A model generated the notes under the pieces. That model made no database searches, had not been told where the DNA came from, and worked only from the letters and a program-made list of their open reading frames with translations. A stretch of DNA of 64,000 nt, taken from positions 1 to 64,000 of the forward strand of contig JAIQFE010000001.1 of the NCBI GenBank assembly GCA_020073445.1. The letters are read 5' to 3'. The position numbers were made by a program, and so were the translations under genes. Positions within the stretch are counted from its first letter, which is position 1. Each line of letters opens with the position of its first letter. Of the stretch, positions 30,447-40,177 are shown one piece after another. Source of the DNA: Terriglobia bacterium. Its GTDB lineage: Bacteria > Acidobacteriota > Terriglobia > Bryobacterales > Bryobacteraceae.

Positions 30447-32474
30447 TTAGTTGGGCAGCCGGAAGGCCATAAACTCGGCCTCATACCCGGTACCGCCTAT
30501 GGCCACCACGATGTACTGTTTCCCGCCCAACATATATGTCATTGGCGTGCCGGTTTGCCCCGCAGGCATGTAGACGGCGCCCGCATCTTTGCCGGACGCC
30601 TTATCGTAGGCCCGCAACATCGCTCCCTGTTTGCCCGAAGGTAGCGTGAACGTGTCCCTTTCGCCGGCGATCACCAGAGTCTTGGTGACCAGCGTTCCGA
30701 TCACCCCCGCGCGGCCCGTCCGAGGAATCGTAAGCCCTTTCAACGCTGGATGATTGCGGATGTTATCAGGAGTTTCGCCGTGTGCCACCTGCCACAGGAT
30801 CTCGCCGCGATTCAGATCGATCGCGTTGATGCTTGCATACGGCGGCTTCACCAGCGGCAACCCCTGGACGGTCAACCCACCGGCCTCGGCGGCCACATCA
30901 TTCGCCGATTTCGTGCCTGCCGCGGCGTCCGCACCAGAACCGCCTACGGTCCTGGCACCGGTCTTTGCCGTCCCCTGGATGTAGGCTTCGTCGGTCACTC
31001 TCGGGTCGCTGGGAACCAGCCCTAGGATACTCATGGACCGCTGTGAAAACACGTACGCAATGTGCGTCTCGGGATCGTAGGAGCCGCCGGGCCAGTTGGT
31101 TCCGCCGCCCGACGTGGCCAGGGCCAGCGTCGCCAGAGGACCCTCGGCCTTGCTCGCTACCGGCGGCGTGAAGATCGGCCCGAGCTTGTATTGCGACACG
31201 GCCTTCACGGCCTCCGCGCGAAGCGCGGGCGTAAAATCGATCAGGTCTTTGAGCTGAAATCCCTGAAGATCGTAGGCAGGAGGCTTGGACGGGAACGGCT
31301 GCGTCGGCGAATACCACTCACCTGGCACGCTGCCCTTCTCCACTGGCTTTTCGTCGATCGGCCAGATAGGCTGCCCCGTCACGCGATTGAACACATACAG
31401 GAACGCCTGCTTGGTAGGCTGTGCGACCGCCTTGACCACCTGACCATTAACGGTAATATCCACTAAGATCGGAGCGCACGGAATATCCATGTCCCAGATT
31501 CCGTGGTGCACCAACTGGTAGTGCCATTTTCGCTGGCCGGTTTTCAGATCCACCGCGACCAGGCTCTCGCCAAATAATCCGTTGCCGGGACGATGGCCGC
31601 CGTAATAATCTCCGGTCGGGAGTTCCACCGGAAGATACACCATCCCCAGCTCTTCATCCATGCTGATCTGGCCCCACACGCCCGTATTTCCCGTGTAATC
31701 GGCGGAATCCTTCTCCCAGGTGTCATAGCCGAACTCACCGGGGCGTGGAATGGTGTGGAAGATCCACAGGCGCTTGCCGGTCTTGACGTCGAAGCCGCGG
31801 ACGTAGCCTTTCACGTTGGTCTTGCTGCGCGGAACTCCGCCGGAACGGTGCGCGGCGCCGACGATCACGGTGTCGCCCGCGACCACGGGTGTTGCATGCA
31901 GCCCGACTTCGCCAGTGACCAGATCGATCTGCTGGTCGTCATCCAGCTTCAGGTCGACGACTCCGGCTTGTCCGAACCCTGGAACAGGGATGCCGGTTTT
32001 GGCATTCAGCGCGACCAGGCGGTAGCCGGGCGTGACATATAGGATTCGCTCTTCGCGGCCGTCGGTCCAGTAGGCCAAGCCGCGGCCGGATAGTTGACGG
32101 GGAGCCGCACTGCCTCGCGGGCCTTCCTTCTCGCTATGCACCCATAGAAGCTCGCCCGTGGCAGGATCGAGCGCGACCACAGACCGGCGCGTTCCCGCCG
32201 CGGCGTAGAGGACGCCGTTGGCCATCAGGGGCGTCGATTCGAGGTTAAACTCCGGGCGCGGCCCCAGGTTCGAGGTCTTGAATCGCCAGGCCACTTCGAG
32301 CTTGTCGAAATTGGCGGGGCTGATCTGGTCGAGCGGGGAGTAGTGCGTATTTCCGAGGTCGCCGCCATAGGTCCGCCACTCGCCGTTCTTGGCGCCTTGC
32401 TGGGCAGCGATTGGGACCGCCGCCATCCCCAACACACAGACAACACTCAAGATTCCTTTAGCCGAGGTTTCCAT
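30447..32474 (-). CDS. Exported PQQ-dependent dehydrogenase, glucose-dehydrogenase-like (second paralogue)
   Basis: A 675-residue quinoprotein starting at ATG 32474, preceded by a strong AGGAGGGG site. Signal peptide about 1-24 (ending PIAA-Q). It shares with the 27573-29597 protein the WRTYGGDLGNTHYSPLDQI opening, VTPGYRLVALNAKTG, GYVRGFDVKTGKRLW, HHGIWDMDIPCAP and GEWYSPTQPFPSKP. The HHxxWDMD block is the glucose dehydrogenase active-site signature. No membrane helices and no haem motif are present. It lacks the RG-rich tail of its paralogue but has a glycine/alanine-rich insert near residue 510. It is divergent from the RND pump. An upstream in-frame start at 32546 is rejected because it lengthens the signal unnaturally. 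Confidence 0.87.
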   Translation of the reverse strand: METSAKGILSVVCVLGMAAVPIAAQQGAKNGEWRTYGGDLGNTHYSPLDQISPANFDKLEVAWRFKTSNLGPRPEFNLESTPLMANGVLYAAAGTRRSVVALDPATGELLWVHSEKEGPRGSAAPRQLSGRGLAYWTDGREERILYVTPGYRLVALNAKTGIPVPGFGQAGVVDLKLDDDQQIDLVTGEVGLHATPVVAGDTVIVGAAHRSGGVPRSKTNVKGYVRGFDVKTGKRLWIFHTIPRPGEFGYDTWEKDSADYTGNTGVWGQISMDEELGMVYLPVELPTGDYYGGHRPGNGLFGESLVAVDLKTGQRKWHYQLVHHGIWDMDIPCAPILVDITVNGQVVKAVAQPTKQAFLYVFNRVTGQPIWPIDEKPVEKGSVPGEWYSPTQPFPSKPPAYDLQGFQLKDLIDFTPALRAEAVKAVSQYKLGPIFTPPVASKAEGPLATLALATSGGGTNWPGGSYDPETHIAYVFSQRSMSILGLVPSDPRVTDEAYIQGTAKTGARTVGGSGADAAAGTKSANDVAAEAGGLTVQGLPLVKPPYASINAIDLNRGEILWQVAHGETPDNIRNHPALKGLTIPRTGRAGVIGTLVTKTLVIAGERDTFTLPSGKQGAMLRAYDKASGKDAGAVYMPAGQTGTPMTYMLGGKQYIVVAIGGTGYEAEFMAFRLPN

Positions 32475-32607
32475 CACCCCTCCTTCTGCCATTAGCCACT
32501 GTATCCAAAACCGAGACCGCCGGCGCGACCGGTACCTTTCTGCCATCCAGCATATGTGTTGCCCGGGGACCGGACGTTATTCTAAAAGAGGAGATTTTCC
32601 AGTTTAA

Positions 32608-35600
32608 GTGTGGATTGTTAAAGTAGCCCTGGATCGGCCCTACACGTTCATTGTTCTGGCCCTGCTGATCCTGATTGTGAGTCCGCTGGTGATTCTGCGG
32701 ACGCCCACCGACGTTTTCCCCAACGTCAATATTCCGGTAATTGCCGCCCTGTGGAACTACAACGGGCTGCCCGCCGAGGACATGGAAGAACGAATCGGGA
32801 CCCAATACGAGCGTTCGTTGACCACCACCGTCAACGACATCGAACACATGGAATCCCAGACCACGAACGGGCGCAGCATCACCAAAGTGTTCTTCCACCC
32901 CGGTGCCCGCGTGGAAATGGCGATGGCCGAATTGACGGCAGTGGCCCAAAGTACCACTCGCCAGATGCCGCCGGGAACGGTTCCGGCGTTCATGATCGTG
33001 TACAGCGCTTCCAGCGTTCCTATTCTGCAACTGGGACTTTCCGGGGCGGGATTATCCGAACAACAACTTTTCGATTACGCAGCGACGTCCATCCGCACAC
33101 AGCTCGCGACAGTTCCGGGCGCCGGAGTGCCAAATCCCTATGGCGGCAAACAACGCCAAATCATGGTGGACCTGGATCCATCTCTTCTTCAGGCAAAAGG
33201 ACTGTCGCCGGCCGATATCGTCACGGCCATCGGCAACCAGAACCTGATTCTGCCCACCGGGACTTCTAAAATCGGCCAGTTCGAGTATGAGGTTCAGCTG
33301 AACGCGAGCCCAGAAACGATTCAGGAACTCAACGGTATTCCGGTGAGCACCACGGGCACCAGTACCGTTTACGTCCGGGACGTGGCGAATGTACGGGATG
33401 GATTTTCGCCGCAGACCAACATAGTCCGGCGGGATGGCCAACGCGGCGCGCTGGTCACGGTGATGAAGACCGGATCGGCCTCGACGCTCGATATCGTACG
33501 CCAGGTTAAGGACCTGATCCCGCGGATCGCGTCTACTCTTCCCCCGGCGCTCAAGATCGATATCGTGCAGGATCAGTCGCTCTTTGTTCGCGCCGCCGTG
33601 AATGGAGTGGTGCGCGAAGCGATTATCGCCGCCTGCCTCACCGCGGCCATGATCCTTCTGTTTCTGGGGAGCTGGCGCAGCACCCTGATCATCGCGATCT
33701 CCATACCGTTATCGATTCTGACGTCGATCTGCGTACTCAGTGGGCTTGGCGAGAGTATCAACATCATGACGCTGGGCGGACTGGCGCTGGCGGTCGGCAT
33801 CCTGGTCGACGACGCCACGGTGACCATCGAGAACATCGACCGGAATCTGGATCAAGGGAAAACTCTCCGATCGGGCATTATGGACGGAGCGGCTCAGATC
33901 GCGATGCCGGCGTTTGTCTCGACGCTATGTATCTGCATCGTGTTTATCCCGATGTTCTTCCTTACGGGCGTCGCGCGCTACCTCTTTGTTCCGCTGGCCG
34001 AAGCCGTGGTCTTCGCCATGCTGGCGTCGTACATCCTTTCGCGAACCTTGGTTCCGACGCTATGCATGTATCTGCTTAAGCCCGGCACACATCACGCCCA
34101 CAAGCCGGCTGCCTGGAATATCCTCGCCAGGATGCAATGGTCGTTCGAAAAAGGATTCGATTCGCTGCGCGGCGGGTATCAAAACACCCTGGCCCGATGC
34201 GTGCGCCACCGGAATTTGTTTCTTCCTTCGTTTCTGGCCCTGTGTTGCCTGGCGTTTCTGCTGGTTCCGTGGCTGGGGCAGGATTTCTTCCCGTCCACCG
34301 ATGGCGGCCAGTTCAATCTTCATTTCCGAGCCAAGACCGGAACCCGCATCGAGGAAACAGCGCGGCTCGCGGATCTGATCGAAACGTCTATAAGGAAAAC
34401 AATTCCTGCGGACGAGCTGGCGGGGATCACCGATAACATCGGAGTTCCTTACAGCGCCATCAATACTGCCTACAGCACGTCTGCGCCCATTGGAACCATG
34501 GATGCCGACGTCATGGTCACCCTGAAACCCGGTCATCGTCCAACCGACGAATACGTACACGCATTGCGGCAAAGGCTGCCGAGCGAATTTTCGGGCGTGT
34601 TGTTTTATTTCCTGCCGGCCGACATCATCAGCCAGATTCTGAACTTCGGATTGCCCGCGCCCATCGATATCCAGGTTTCGGGCCCTAATCTCGAAGCCAA
34701 CCACACCTTCGCGTCGAACCTTCTACGCCAGGTGAGAAAGGTCCCCGGCGTTGTCGACTTGCGGATTCACCAGGTATTCGACGAGCCGAGGATCAAGATC
34801 GATGTGGACCGCACCAAGGCTTTGGAAAGCGGTTTCACGCAGTACAACATCGCCAGCAACGTGCTGGTCTCCTTGAGCGGAAGCTTCCAGACCACTCCTT
34901 CGTTCTGGCTGGATCCGCGCAATGGGGTGAGCTACAGCGTCGTGACGCAAACACCTCAGCGCGAGATCTCGTCGTTCAATGATCTGCACAACATCGCACT
35001 CACGTCTCCCGAAGCAAAGCGTCCCGAAATTCTCGGGGATCTGGCGAGTACCAGCCGCTCCAGCGGAATGGCCGTGCTCTCCCACTACAACATTCAGCGC
35101 ACCATCGATATCTTCGGCTCGGTGCAGGATCGCGACCTGGGCGGCGTGGCTACCGACCTGAACCGCATTGTCGATGCCAATCGCAAGGATCTTCCGCGCG
35201 GATCGCAACTGATCGTCCGCGGGCAGATTGAGACGATGCAGTCTTCTTTCCAAGGGCTGCTCGGCGGATTGGTTCTGGCCGTGGTGCTGGTTTACATGCT
35301 GATTGTGGTGAACTTCCAGTCCTGGCTGGATCCCTTCATCATCATCACCGCGCTGCCGGCGGCTCTGGCGGGAATCGTGCTCTTCCTCTTCGTCACTCAC
35401 ACCACGATGAGCGTGCCCGCACTGATGGGAGCCATCATGAGCGTTGGCGTCGCAACAGCCAACAGCATTCTGGTAGTCAGTTTCGCGAAAGAACGCCTAG
35501 CCGACCACGGCGACGCTGCGCTGGCGGCTCTCGAAGCCGGGGGCACCCGTTTCCGGCCGGTCCTGATGACGGCGCTGGCCATGATCATCGGCATGGTGCC

Positions 35601-35763
35601 GATGGCATTGGGCTTGGGCGAAGGCGGCGAGCAAAACGCGCCTCTGGGGCGCACGGTTATCGGGGGCTTGATCTTCGCCACCATCGCGACACTGTTTTTC
35701 GTGCCGGCGGTATTCAGCTTCCTCCACCGGAATCGCCCGCTGCCGATGAGAGTTGAAGAATGA
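32608..35763 (+). CDS. RND-family multidrug/solute efflux pump, inner-membrane subunit
   Basis: A 1051-residue RND transporter with the full 12-helix, two-large-loop layout. TM1 is followed by the usual TDVFPNVNIPVI block. TM4 has GGLALAVGILVDDATVTIENIDR with the paired aspartates of the proton relay. GxxxGxxxP-like blocks recur near TM10-TM12 (MTALAMIIGMVPMALGLGEGGEQNAPLGR). It fits the hydrophobe/amphiphile type rather than the metal type. The start is GTG 32608; AGGAG lies further upstream than usual. The stop overlaps the next start, so pump and adaptor are translationally coupled. No outer-membrane factor gene is adjacent, so a shared TolC-like channel is needed. Confidence 0.94.
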   Translation: MWIVKVALDRPYTFIVLALLILIVSPLVILRTPTDVFPNVNIPVIAALWNYNGLPAEDMEERIGTQYERSLTTTVNDIEHMESQTTNGRSITKVFFHPGARVEMAMAELTAVAQSTTRQMPPGTVPAFMIVYSASSVPILQLGLSGAGLSEQQLFDYAATSIRTQLATVPGAGVPNPYGGKQRQIMVDLDPSLLQAKGLSPADIVTAIGNQNLILPTGTSKIGQFEYEVQLNASPETIQELNGIPVSTTGTSTVYVRDVANVRDGFSPQTNIVRRDGQRGALVTVMKTGSASTLDIVRQVKDLIPRIASTLPPALKIDIVQDQSLFVRAAVNGVVREAIIAACLTAAMILLFLGSWRSTLIIAISIPLSILTSICVLSGLGESINIMTLGGLALAVGILVDDATVTIENIDRNLDQGKTLRSGIMDGAAQIAMPAFVSTLCICIVFIPMFFLTGVARYLFVPLAEAVVFAMLASYILSRTLVPTLCMYLLKPGTHHAHKPAAWNILARMQWSFEKGFDSLRGGYQNTLARCVRHRNLFLPSFLALCCLAFLLVPWLGQDFFPSTDGGQFNLHFRAKTGTRIEETARLADLIETSIRKTIPADELAGITDNIGVPYSAINTAYSTSAPIGTMDADVMVTLKPGHRPTDEYVHALRQRLPSEFSGVLFYFLPADIISQILNFGLPAPIDIQVSGPNLEANHTFASNLLRQVRKVPGVVDLRIHQVFDEPRIKIDVDRTKALESGFTQYNIASNVLVSLSGSFQTTPSFWLDPRNGVSYSVVTQTPQREISSFNDLHNIALTSPEAKRPEILGDLASTSRSSGMAVLSHYNIQRTIDIFGSVQDRDLGGVATDLNRIVDANRKDLPRGSQLIVRGQIETMQSSFQGLLGGLVLAVVLVYMLIVVNFQSWLDPFIIITALPAALAGIVLFLFVTHTTMSVPALMGAIMSVGVATANSILVVSFAKERLADHGDAALAALEAGGTRFRPVLMTALAMIIGMVPMALGLGEGGEQNAPLGRTVIGGLIFATIATLFFVPAVFSFLHRNRPLPMRVEE

Positions 35764-37028
35764 TGCAGACAGAAAAAGAACGAGTAAATTCGTCGGCAGG
35801 CAGCCGCTTACTCAAGTGGATCTTCGTCCTGGTGCTGGTCGTATTGCTGGCCACCGTGGTCAACCGCGGCATCAACTCGCGTATCAAAGCCGCCTCGATT
35901 GTGAAACAGGAAACGGCGGATCTGGCGATCCCCACGGTTTCCGTGATCCATCCGCGGCTGGGCGAGTCGAAGCAGGAACTGGTGCTGCCGGGGAATTTAC
36001 AGGCATTTACCTTCGCCCCGATCTACGCGCGCACCAGCGGTTATCTGAAGAAATGGTATTTCGATATCGGCGCTCGGGTGAAGGCCGGGCAAGTGCTGGC
36101 AGAAATCGAGGCTCCGGAGCTGGACCAGCAACTGCGTCAGGCCAAAGCCAATCTACAGCAGGCTCAGGCGTCGCTGGAACAAGCGCTTGCCAATCGCCAG
36201 CAGAGCAAGGCCAACGAGGAATATGCCAAGCTAAGTGCCGACCGCTGGAAAGAGCTGGCTAAGCAAGGCGTGTTCTCCAGCCAGGATAACGACCAGAAGC
36301 AGTCACAATACCAGGCTTTGGTCGCTAACACCGAGGCGCTCGATAAAGCCATCGCCGCGGCGCGCAGCAACGTCGCCGCGCAGGAAGCGAACATCGGCCT
36401 GCTGGAACAATTGCAGGATTACCGGATCGTGAAGGCGCCCTTCGACGGAGTGATCACGGCACGCAATACCGATATCGGTGCACTGATCAACGCAGGAAAT
36501 GGCGGCACGGCCCAGGAATTGTTCCGCATGACGGCTTCGGAACGGCTGCGCCTTTTCGTGAACGTTCCCGAAGTATCCTCGCGCGCCGCCGTTCCGGGAG
36601 TGGCCGCCGACTTGGTTCTGTCCGAATACCCCGGCCGCAAGTTCCACGGCAAATTAGTGCGCACCGCGGATGCGATGGACGCCACAACCCGCACCCTGTT
36701 GACGGAAATCGACGTGGACAACTCGTCGGGCGAGCTTCGGCCCGGATCTTACGCCGAAGTCCACATGGCTCTCCCGGGTGGACGCGCGCTGATTGTTCCT
36801 GTTAGCTCGGTGTTGTTCCGCAGCGAGGGCCTGCGTGTGGGCGTGGTGCGCGCGGGAAAGAGCGGGGACAGCACGGTGGAGATGGTGCCCGTCACGGTCG
36901 GCAAGGATTTCGGCAATGAAGTCGAGATTACCTCCGGGATCACAGAAAGCGACCAGGTCATCGAGAGCCCGTCGGATTCTCTCACCTCCGGCACCGTCGT
37001 GCGCGTCATCGACGGCAACAAACCCTAA
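35760..37028 (+). CDS. RND efflux periplasmic adaptor (membrane fusion protein)
   Basis: A 422-residue adaptor partner of the RND pump upstream. One N-terminal membrane helix (LLKWIFVLVLVVLLATVV) is followed by a first lipoyl half (APIYARTSGYLKKWYFDIGARVKAGQVLAEIEAPELDQQLRQA). A coiled-coil hairpin rich in Ala/Gln (about 120-210) comes next, then the second lipoyl half (YRIVKAPFDGVITARNTDIGALI), a beta-barrel and a membrane-proximal domain. It lacks the lipobox of AcrA and is anchored by the helix. The start overlaps the pump stop codon; the end overlaps convergent otsB by four bases. Confidence 0.93.
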   Translation: MMQTEKERVNSSAGSRLLKWIFVLVLVVLLATVVNRGINSRIKAASIVKQETADLAIPTVSVIHPRLGESKQELVLPGNLQAFTFAPIYARTSGYLKKWYFDIGARVKAGQVLAEIEAPELDQQLRQAKANLQQAQASLEQALANRQQSKANEEYAKLSADRWKELAKQGVFSSQDNDQKQSQYQALVANTEALDKAIAAARSNVAAQEANIGLLEQLQDYRIVKAPFDGVITARNTDIGALINAGNGGTAQELFRMTASERLRLFVNVPEVSSRAAVPGVAADLVLSEYPGRKFHGKLVRTADAMDATTRTLLTEIDVDNSSGELRPGSYAEVHMALPGGRALIVPVSSVLFRSEGLRVGVVRAGKSGDSTVEMVPVTVGKDFGNEVEITSGITESDQVIESPSDSLTSGTVVRVIDGNKP

Positions 37029-37798
37029 CTCCCGACCTCGCGGTTCAGCCGCTCCAGGAACATCCGGACCTGCTTTACGCCGGCAAGCCGGAAGCGGGCA
37101 TGCGTGAAGCTTGGGCGACCGACGCGAATGGTGATCCCGTTGGTCAGGGCCGCGAAGGCAGGCTCGTCGACGGCATCATCGCCGACAAATACGGGCAATG
37201 CCGCACGACTGGCGATGGCCAACTCGTGGCGTACGGCGGTTCCTTTGTCCCCAAGCTCCGATGGCATGATCTCGAAACTGCGTTCTCCCGCGATCCCCCG
37301 AAAACGCCCGTTCAGCGGCTGCAGCGCACAGGTCATCTCTTGTCGAAGGTGCGTCACGTCGGCCACAGAGGCCTTGGCATGATGTATCGTCGCGACGACG
37401 CCTTTATCCTCTAACCAGGTCGTCGAGTTGCGTTGTACGATCTGCCGAGCGCGGGCCTTCAGGCTATCGAGAAGACGGCGGGTTTCCTCCTCAATTGAAA
37501 GCTCCTGCCGTCCTTCCCATCCATGCAAGCCCAGGTACTGTACGCCGCCGATGCGGCTCCGGTCACGCACGTCTGCTCTCCGGCGTCCGCTGATCACCCA
37601 GACGCGAATCCTCGATTTCCGCGCGAGGGTTGCCACGACGTTCCTCGTCGCGCCGCTCAAATGAACGTCTTCCGGCCGGGGGCAAAGCGGACTGAGCGTG
37701 CCGTCGAAATCCAGAAACAGCGCGATCGCGGAAGCGCGCCGGATTCGCTGCGCCACTTCGTTCCAGCAGGAAAACAAGTGGCGTGTGGCGACGGGCAT
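37025..37798 (-). CDS. otsB: Trehalose-6-phosphate phosphatase
   Basis: A 257-residue HAD phosphatase converting trehalose-6-phosphate to trehalose. The nucleophile motif LFLDFDGTLSP, VISGRRRADV (motif II Ser), GDKGTAVRHEL (motif III Lys) and VGDDAVDEPAF (motif IV) are present. The usual GDDxTDED is altered to GDDAVDEP, so one Thr and one Asp of the last motif are changed, while the metal-binding DD is kept. Its ATG follows the otsA stop directly (TGA-ATG), so translation is coupled and the pathway synthase-then-phosphatase is encoded in one unit. Confidence 0.9.
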   Translation of the reverse strand: MPVATRHLFSCWNEVAQRIRRASAIALFLDFDGTLSPLCPRPEDVHLSGATRNVVATLARKSRIRVWVISGRRRADVRDRSRIGGVQYLGLHGWEGRQELSIEEETRRLLDSLKARARQIVQRNSTTWLEDKGVVATIHHAKASVADVTHLRQEMTCALQPLNGRFRGIAGERSFEIMPSELGDKGTAVRHELAIASRAALPVFVGDDAVDEPAFAALTNGITIRVGRPSFTHARFRLAGVKQVRMFLERLNREVGS

Positions 37799-40084
37799 TC
37801 AGCTCTTCAACACCGTGTCCGCCGCATCCTGTTCGGCCGGAGTCGCCGAGGTGCGGATTTCGCACAGCTCCGCGATCAGATTGCCGGCCCAGCGGTAGAT
37901 GTTGTGCTCCTTGACCACCGCGCGCATCCGGCTCATTCGGAGGCGGGATTTTTCTGGAGGCATCTCCAAAGCGCGATGGATCGCCGTGGCGACCTCTTCC
38001 GTGTCATACGGATTCACGACCAGCGCATCGACCAGTTCATGAGACGCGCCGGTAAAGCGGCTCAGGATCAGGACGCCATGCCCGTCGCTCCGGGTCGCGA
38101 CGTACTCTTTGGCCACCAGGTTCATGCCATCGTGCAGCGACGTGACCATGCACAGATCGGCGGTGCGATAGTAGGGCAGAATCTCTTCACGAGTGTGGTG
38201 CCGAGTCAAGAGAATGATCGGCTTCCACTCGCTGGTCTGGAAGCGGGCATTGATCCGCTCGGCTTCCTGTTCCACTTCCAACATGAAATCGTGGTAGCGG
38301 CGGATCTCCGAACGGCTTGGTGCGCCGATTTGCACGAACGTGAACTCTCCGCGATACGCGGGATATTTTTCGAAAAATCGCTCCAGCCCGCGGAACCGTT
38401 CTAGAATCCCCTTGGTGTAATCGACGCGATCGACGCCGATGCCCATGAAGGCCGCGCGCACGCCGTGCTTGGCCAACAGCTCGGCTCGCTCAAGGTACTG
38501 CAGCTCGGAAGAAGCGCTGCTGCCGTTCTGCTCCGGGTCCATTGCGACGCTGATCGGGAACCTGCGAACCGCGGTCAGATGTCCATGGCGCATGACCGCA
38601 TTGCGGTCCCATTCGATGCGCGATTCCAGCACGCGATCCACGGTCTCGAGAAAGTTGTTGCAATGCGCCTGGATGTGAAAGCCCACCAGGTCGGCCCCCA
38701 GCAGACCTTCCAGCAGCTCGCGCTGCCACGGGCAGATGCCGAACGCTTCCGGATTCGGCCAGGGAATGTGCCAGAAGATCGCAACGCGCGCATCGGGCCG
38801 CGCTTTCTTGATGAGCTTGGGCATCAGGGCGAAATGGTAGTCCTGGACCAGCACCACCGGATCCTGCTCGCCACGAATCTCGCGCAAGACCGCGGCGGCG
38901 AACTTACGGTTGACTGCTTCGTATTGTTTCCAGTCCTCGGCGCGAAACGTGGGACGCGTGTGCGCGATGTGACACAGCGGCCACAGCCCTTCGTTGGCAA
39001 ACCCCAGATAGAAACCCTTGACCTCTTCCTCGGTGAGCCAGACTCGCCGCAAGGTGTATTGGGGATGGTCGGGTGGCACACGCAGGCATCCACGCTCGTC
39101 GCTGGTTTCGCGATCGGCGTCACCGGTAGCCTGTGCGATCCAGGTGCCGGCGCAAGCCCGCAGGATCGGCTCCTGCGCGGTGACCAGCCCGCTGGCCGGA
39201 ACGGACCATTCGATGCCCGAGGCGCGGTGAAAATGCTCGTACGGTTCCCGATTGGAGACCACGACCAGACGGCTGTCTCCCAGACGGCCTTGCACGAAAA
39301 TCCGCAGGCGGTCCTTGGTCCATTGCGATTCCGCGGACTCGCGCAAGCGAGCTTCTTCTTCCGCGGCGGCGCGCGCGGCCGTAAAGCTGGTCGCCAGATG
39401 CGAGACTTCGCGCGTGAAAGACTCGAATTCACCGCTTCCCGGCAGTTCCGGAGCGGGAGCTTCCGAAGATGTACGCAAGTCGCGCATCCACCGCGCCATT
39501 TGCTGCATCGGCTTCCCCAGGCCCCATCGCACGGTGAGCAGAGTGACGGCCGCGATCAATAGAGTCTGGAACGCTACGCTCGCCAGTGTCCGGCGCCAGG
39601 CATCTCCGACCCGCGTATCGATATACGCCGCATCGTGAAAAACTGCCAGAGTTCCGATAGTCGTCTCGCCGGCCCGCACCGGCGCAATAGCGGCGTGCAT
39701 CCGGACGCCGCCGAGCTGAATGAATTCTCCACGCGCCTCTTCCGCCCCGTCGACCTGGAGGATGGCCGGAGGTTTCCCGTTGAGGCGAGCTACCAGATCC
39801 GACGTGATCGCCACCGGCTGTCCGGCAGTGTCGGACACCATCATGCCCGCCAGACGCTCTCGCCCGGCGGAGCGGTCGACAAACGCCTGGAGACTCTTAT
39901 ACGAATGCGCAGCCAACAGCGGTTCCACCGCCTTAGCTTGGCTTTCCGCCAGATCCAGCGCCTGGCGCTGGAGATCCCGCTCCAAGCCGCGCCGTTCGGA
40001 TCGCACCTGATAATAAGCGAATCCCATGGCCACCGCGGCAACGCCGGCGATGAGCAGCAGATTTAACCTGAGAGCAAGGCGCAT
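37799..40084 (-). CDS. otsA: Membrane sensor-HAMP fused to trehalose-6-phosphate synthase
   Basis: A 761-residue fusion. Residues 1-260 look like the input half of a sensor kinase: TM1 (6-25), a periplasmic stretch (26-165), TM2 (166-187), then a HAMP-like linker and coiled coil (187-260). Residues from about 265 are a complete GT20 synthase: VVSNREPYEHF, VLVQDYHFALMP, FWHIPWPNPEAF, GLLGADLVGFH, GVDRVDYTKGI (phosphate-binding Arg/Lys) and SLHDGMNLVAKEYV with the UDP-sugar acidic site. It should make trehalose-6-phosphate from UDP-glucose and glucose-6-phosphate at the inner face of the membrane. Ordinary OtsA is cytosolic and about 480 residues. No domain stop or frameshift lies between halves. 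It is translated just before otsB. Confidence 0.93.
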   Translation of the reverse strand: MRLALRLNLLLIAGVAAVAMGFAYYQVRSERRGLERDLQRQALDLAESQAKAVEPLLAAHSYKSLQAFVDRSAGRERLAGMMVSDTAGQPVAITSDLVARLNGKPPAILQVDGAEEARGEFIQLGGVRMHAAIAPVRAGETTIGTLAVFHDAAYIDTRVGDAWRRTLASVAFQTLLIAAVTLLTVRWGLGKPMQQMARWMRDLRTSSEAPAPELPGSGEFESFTREVSHLATSFTAARAAAEEEARLRESAESQWTKDRLRIFVQGRLGDSRLVVVSNREPYEHFHRASGIEWSVPASGLVTAQEPILRACAGTWIAQATGDADRETSDERGCLRVPPDHPQYTLRRVWLTEEEVKGFYLGFANEGLWPLCHIAHTRPTFRAEDWKQYEAVNRKFAAAVLREIRGEQDPVVLVQDYHFALMPKLIKKARPDARVAIFWHIPWPNPEAFGICPWQRELLEGLLGADLVGFHIQAHCNNFLETVDRVLESRIEWDRNAVMRHGHLTAVRRFPISVAMDPEQNGSSASSELQYLERAELLAKHGVRAAFMGIGVDRVDYTKGILERFRGLERFFEKYPAYRGEFTFVQIGAPSRSEIRRYHDFMLEVEQEAERINARFQTSEWKPIILLTRHHTREEILPYYRTADLCMVTSLHDGMNLVAKEYVATRSDGHGVLILSRFTGASHELVDALVVNPYDTEEVATAIHRALEMPPEKSRLRMSRMRAVVKEHNIYRWAGNLIAELCEIRTSATPAEQDAADTVLKS

Positions 40085-40177
40085 AAGAATAGCGGCCTCG
40101 GCACTAGCCGCCAGTTCGGAGATGCTTTCAGGGGCGCTTTTATTACATCGCTGAAAACAATAGGAATTGAGGACCTG

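Noticed and set aside
32549-32563. GG-N10-GC on the reverse strand upstream of the second glucose-dehydrogenase-like gene
   Set aside because: Only the bare dinucleotides match, and the leading T of TGGC is missing; such pairs are frequent by chance in GC-rich DNA.
38465-39562. 365-residue frame antisense to the sensor-OtsA gene
   Set aside because: Shadow of the GT20 domain with no motif of its own.
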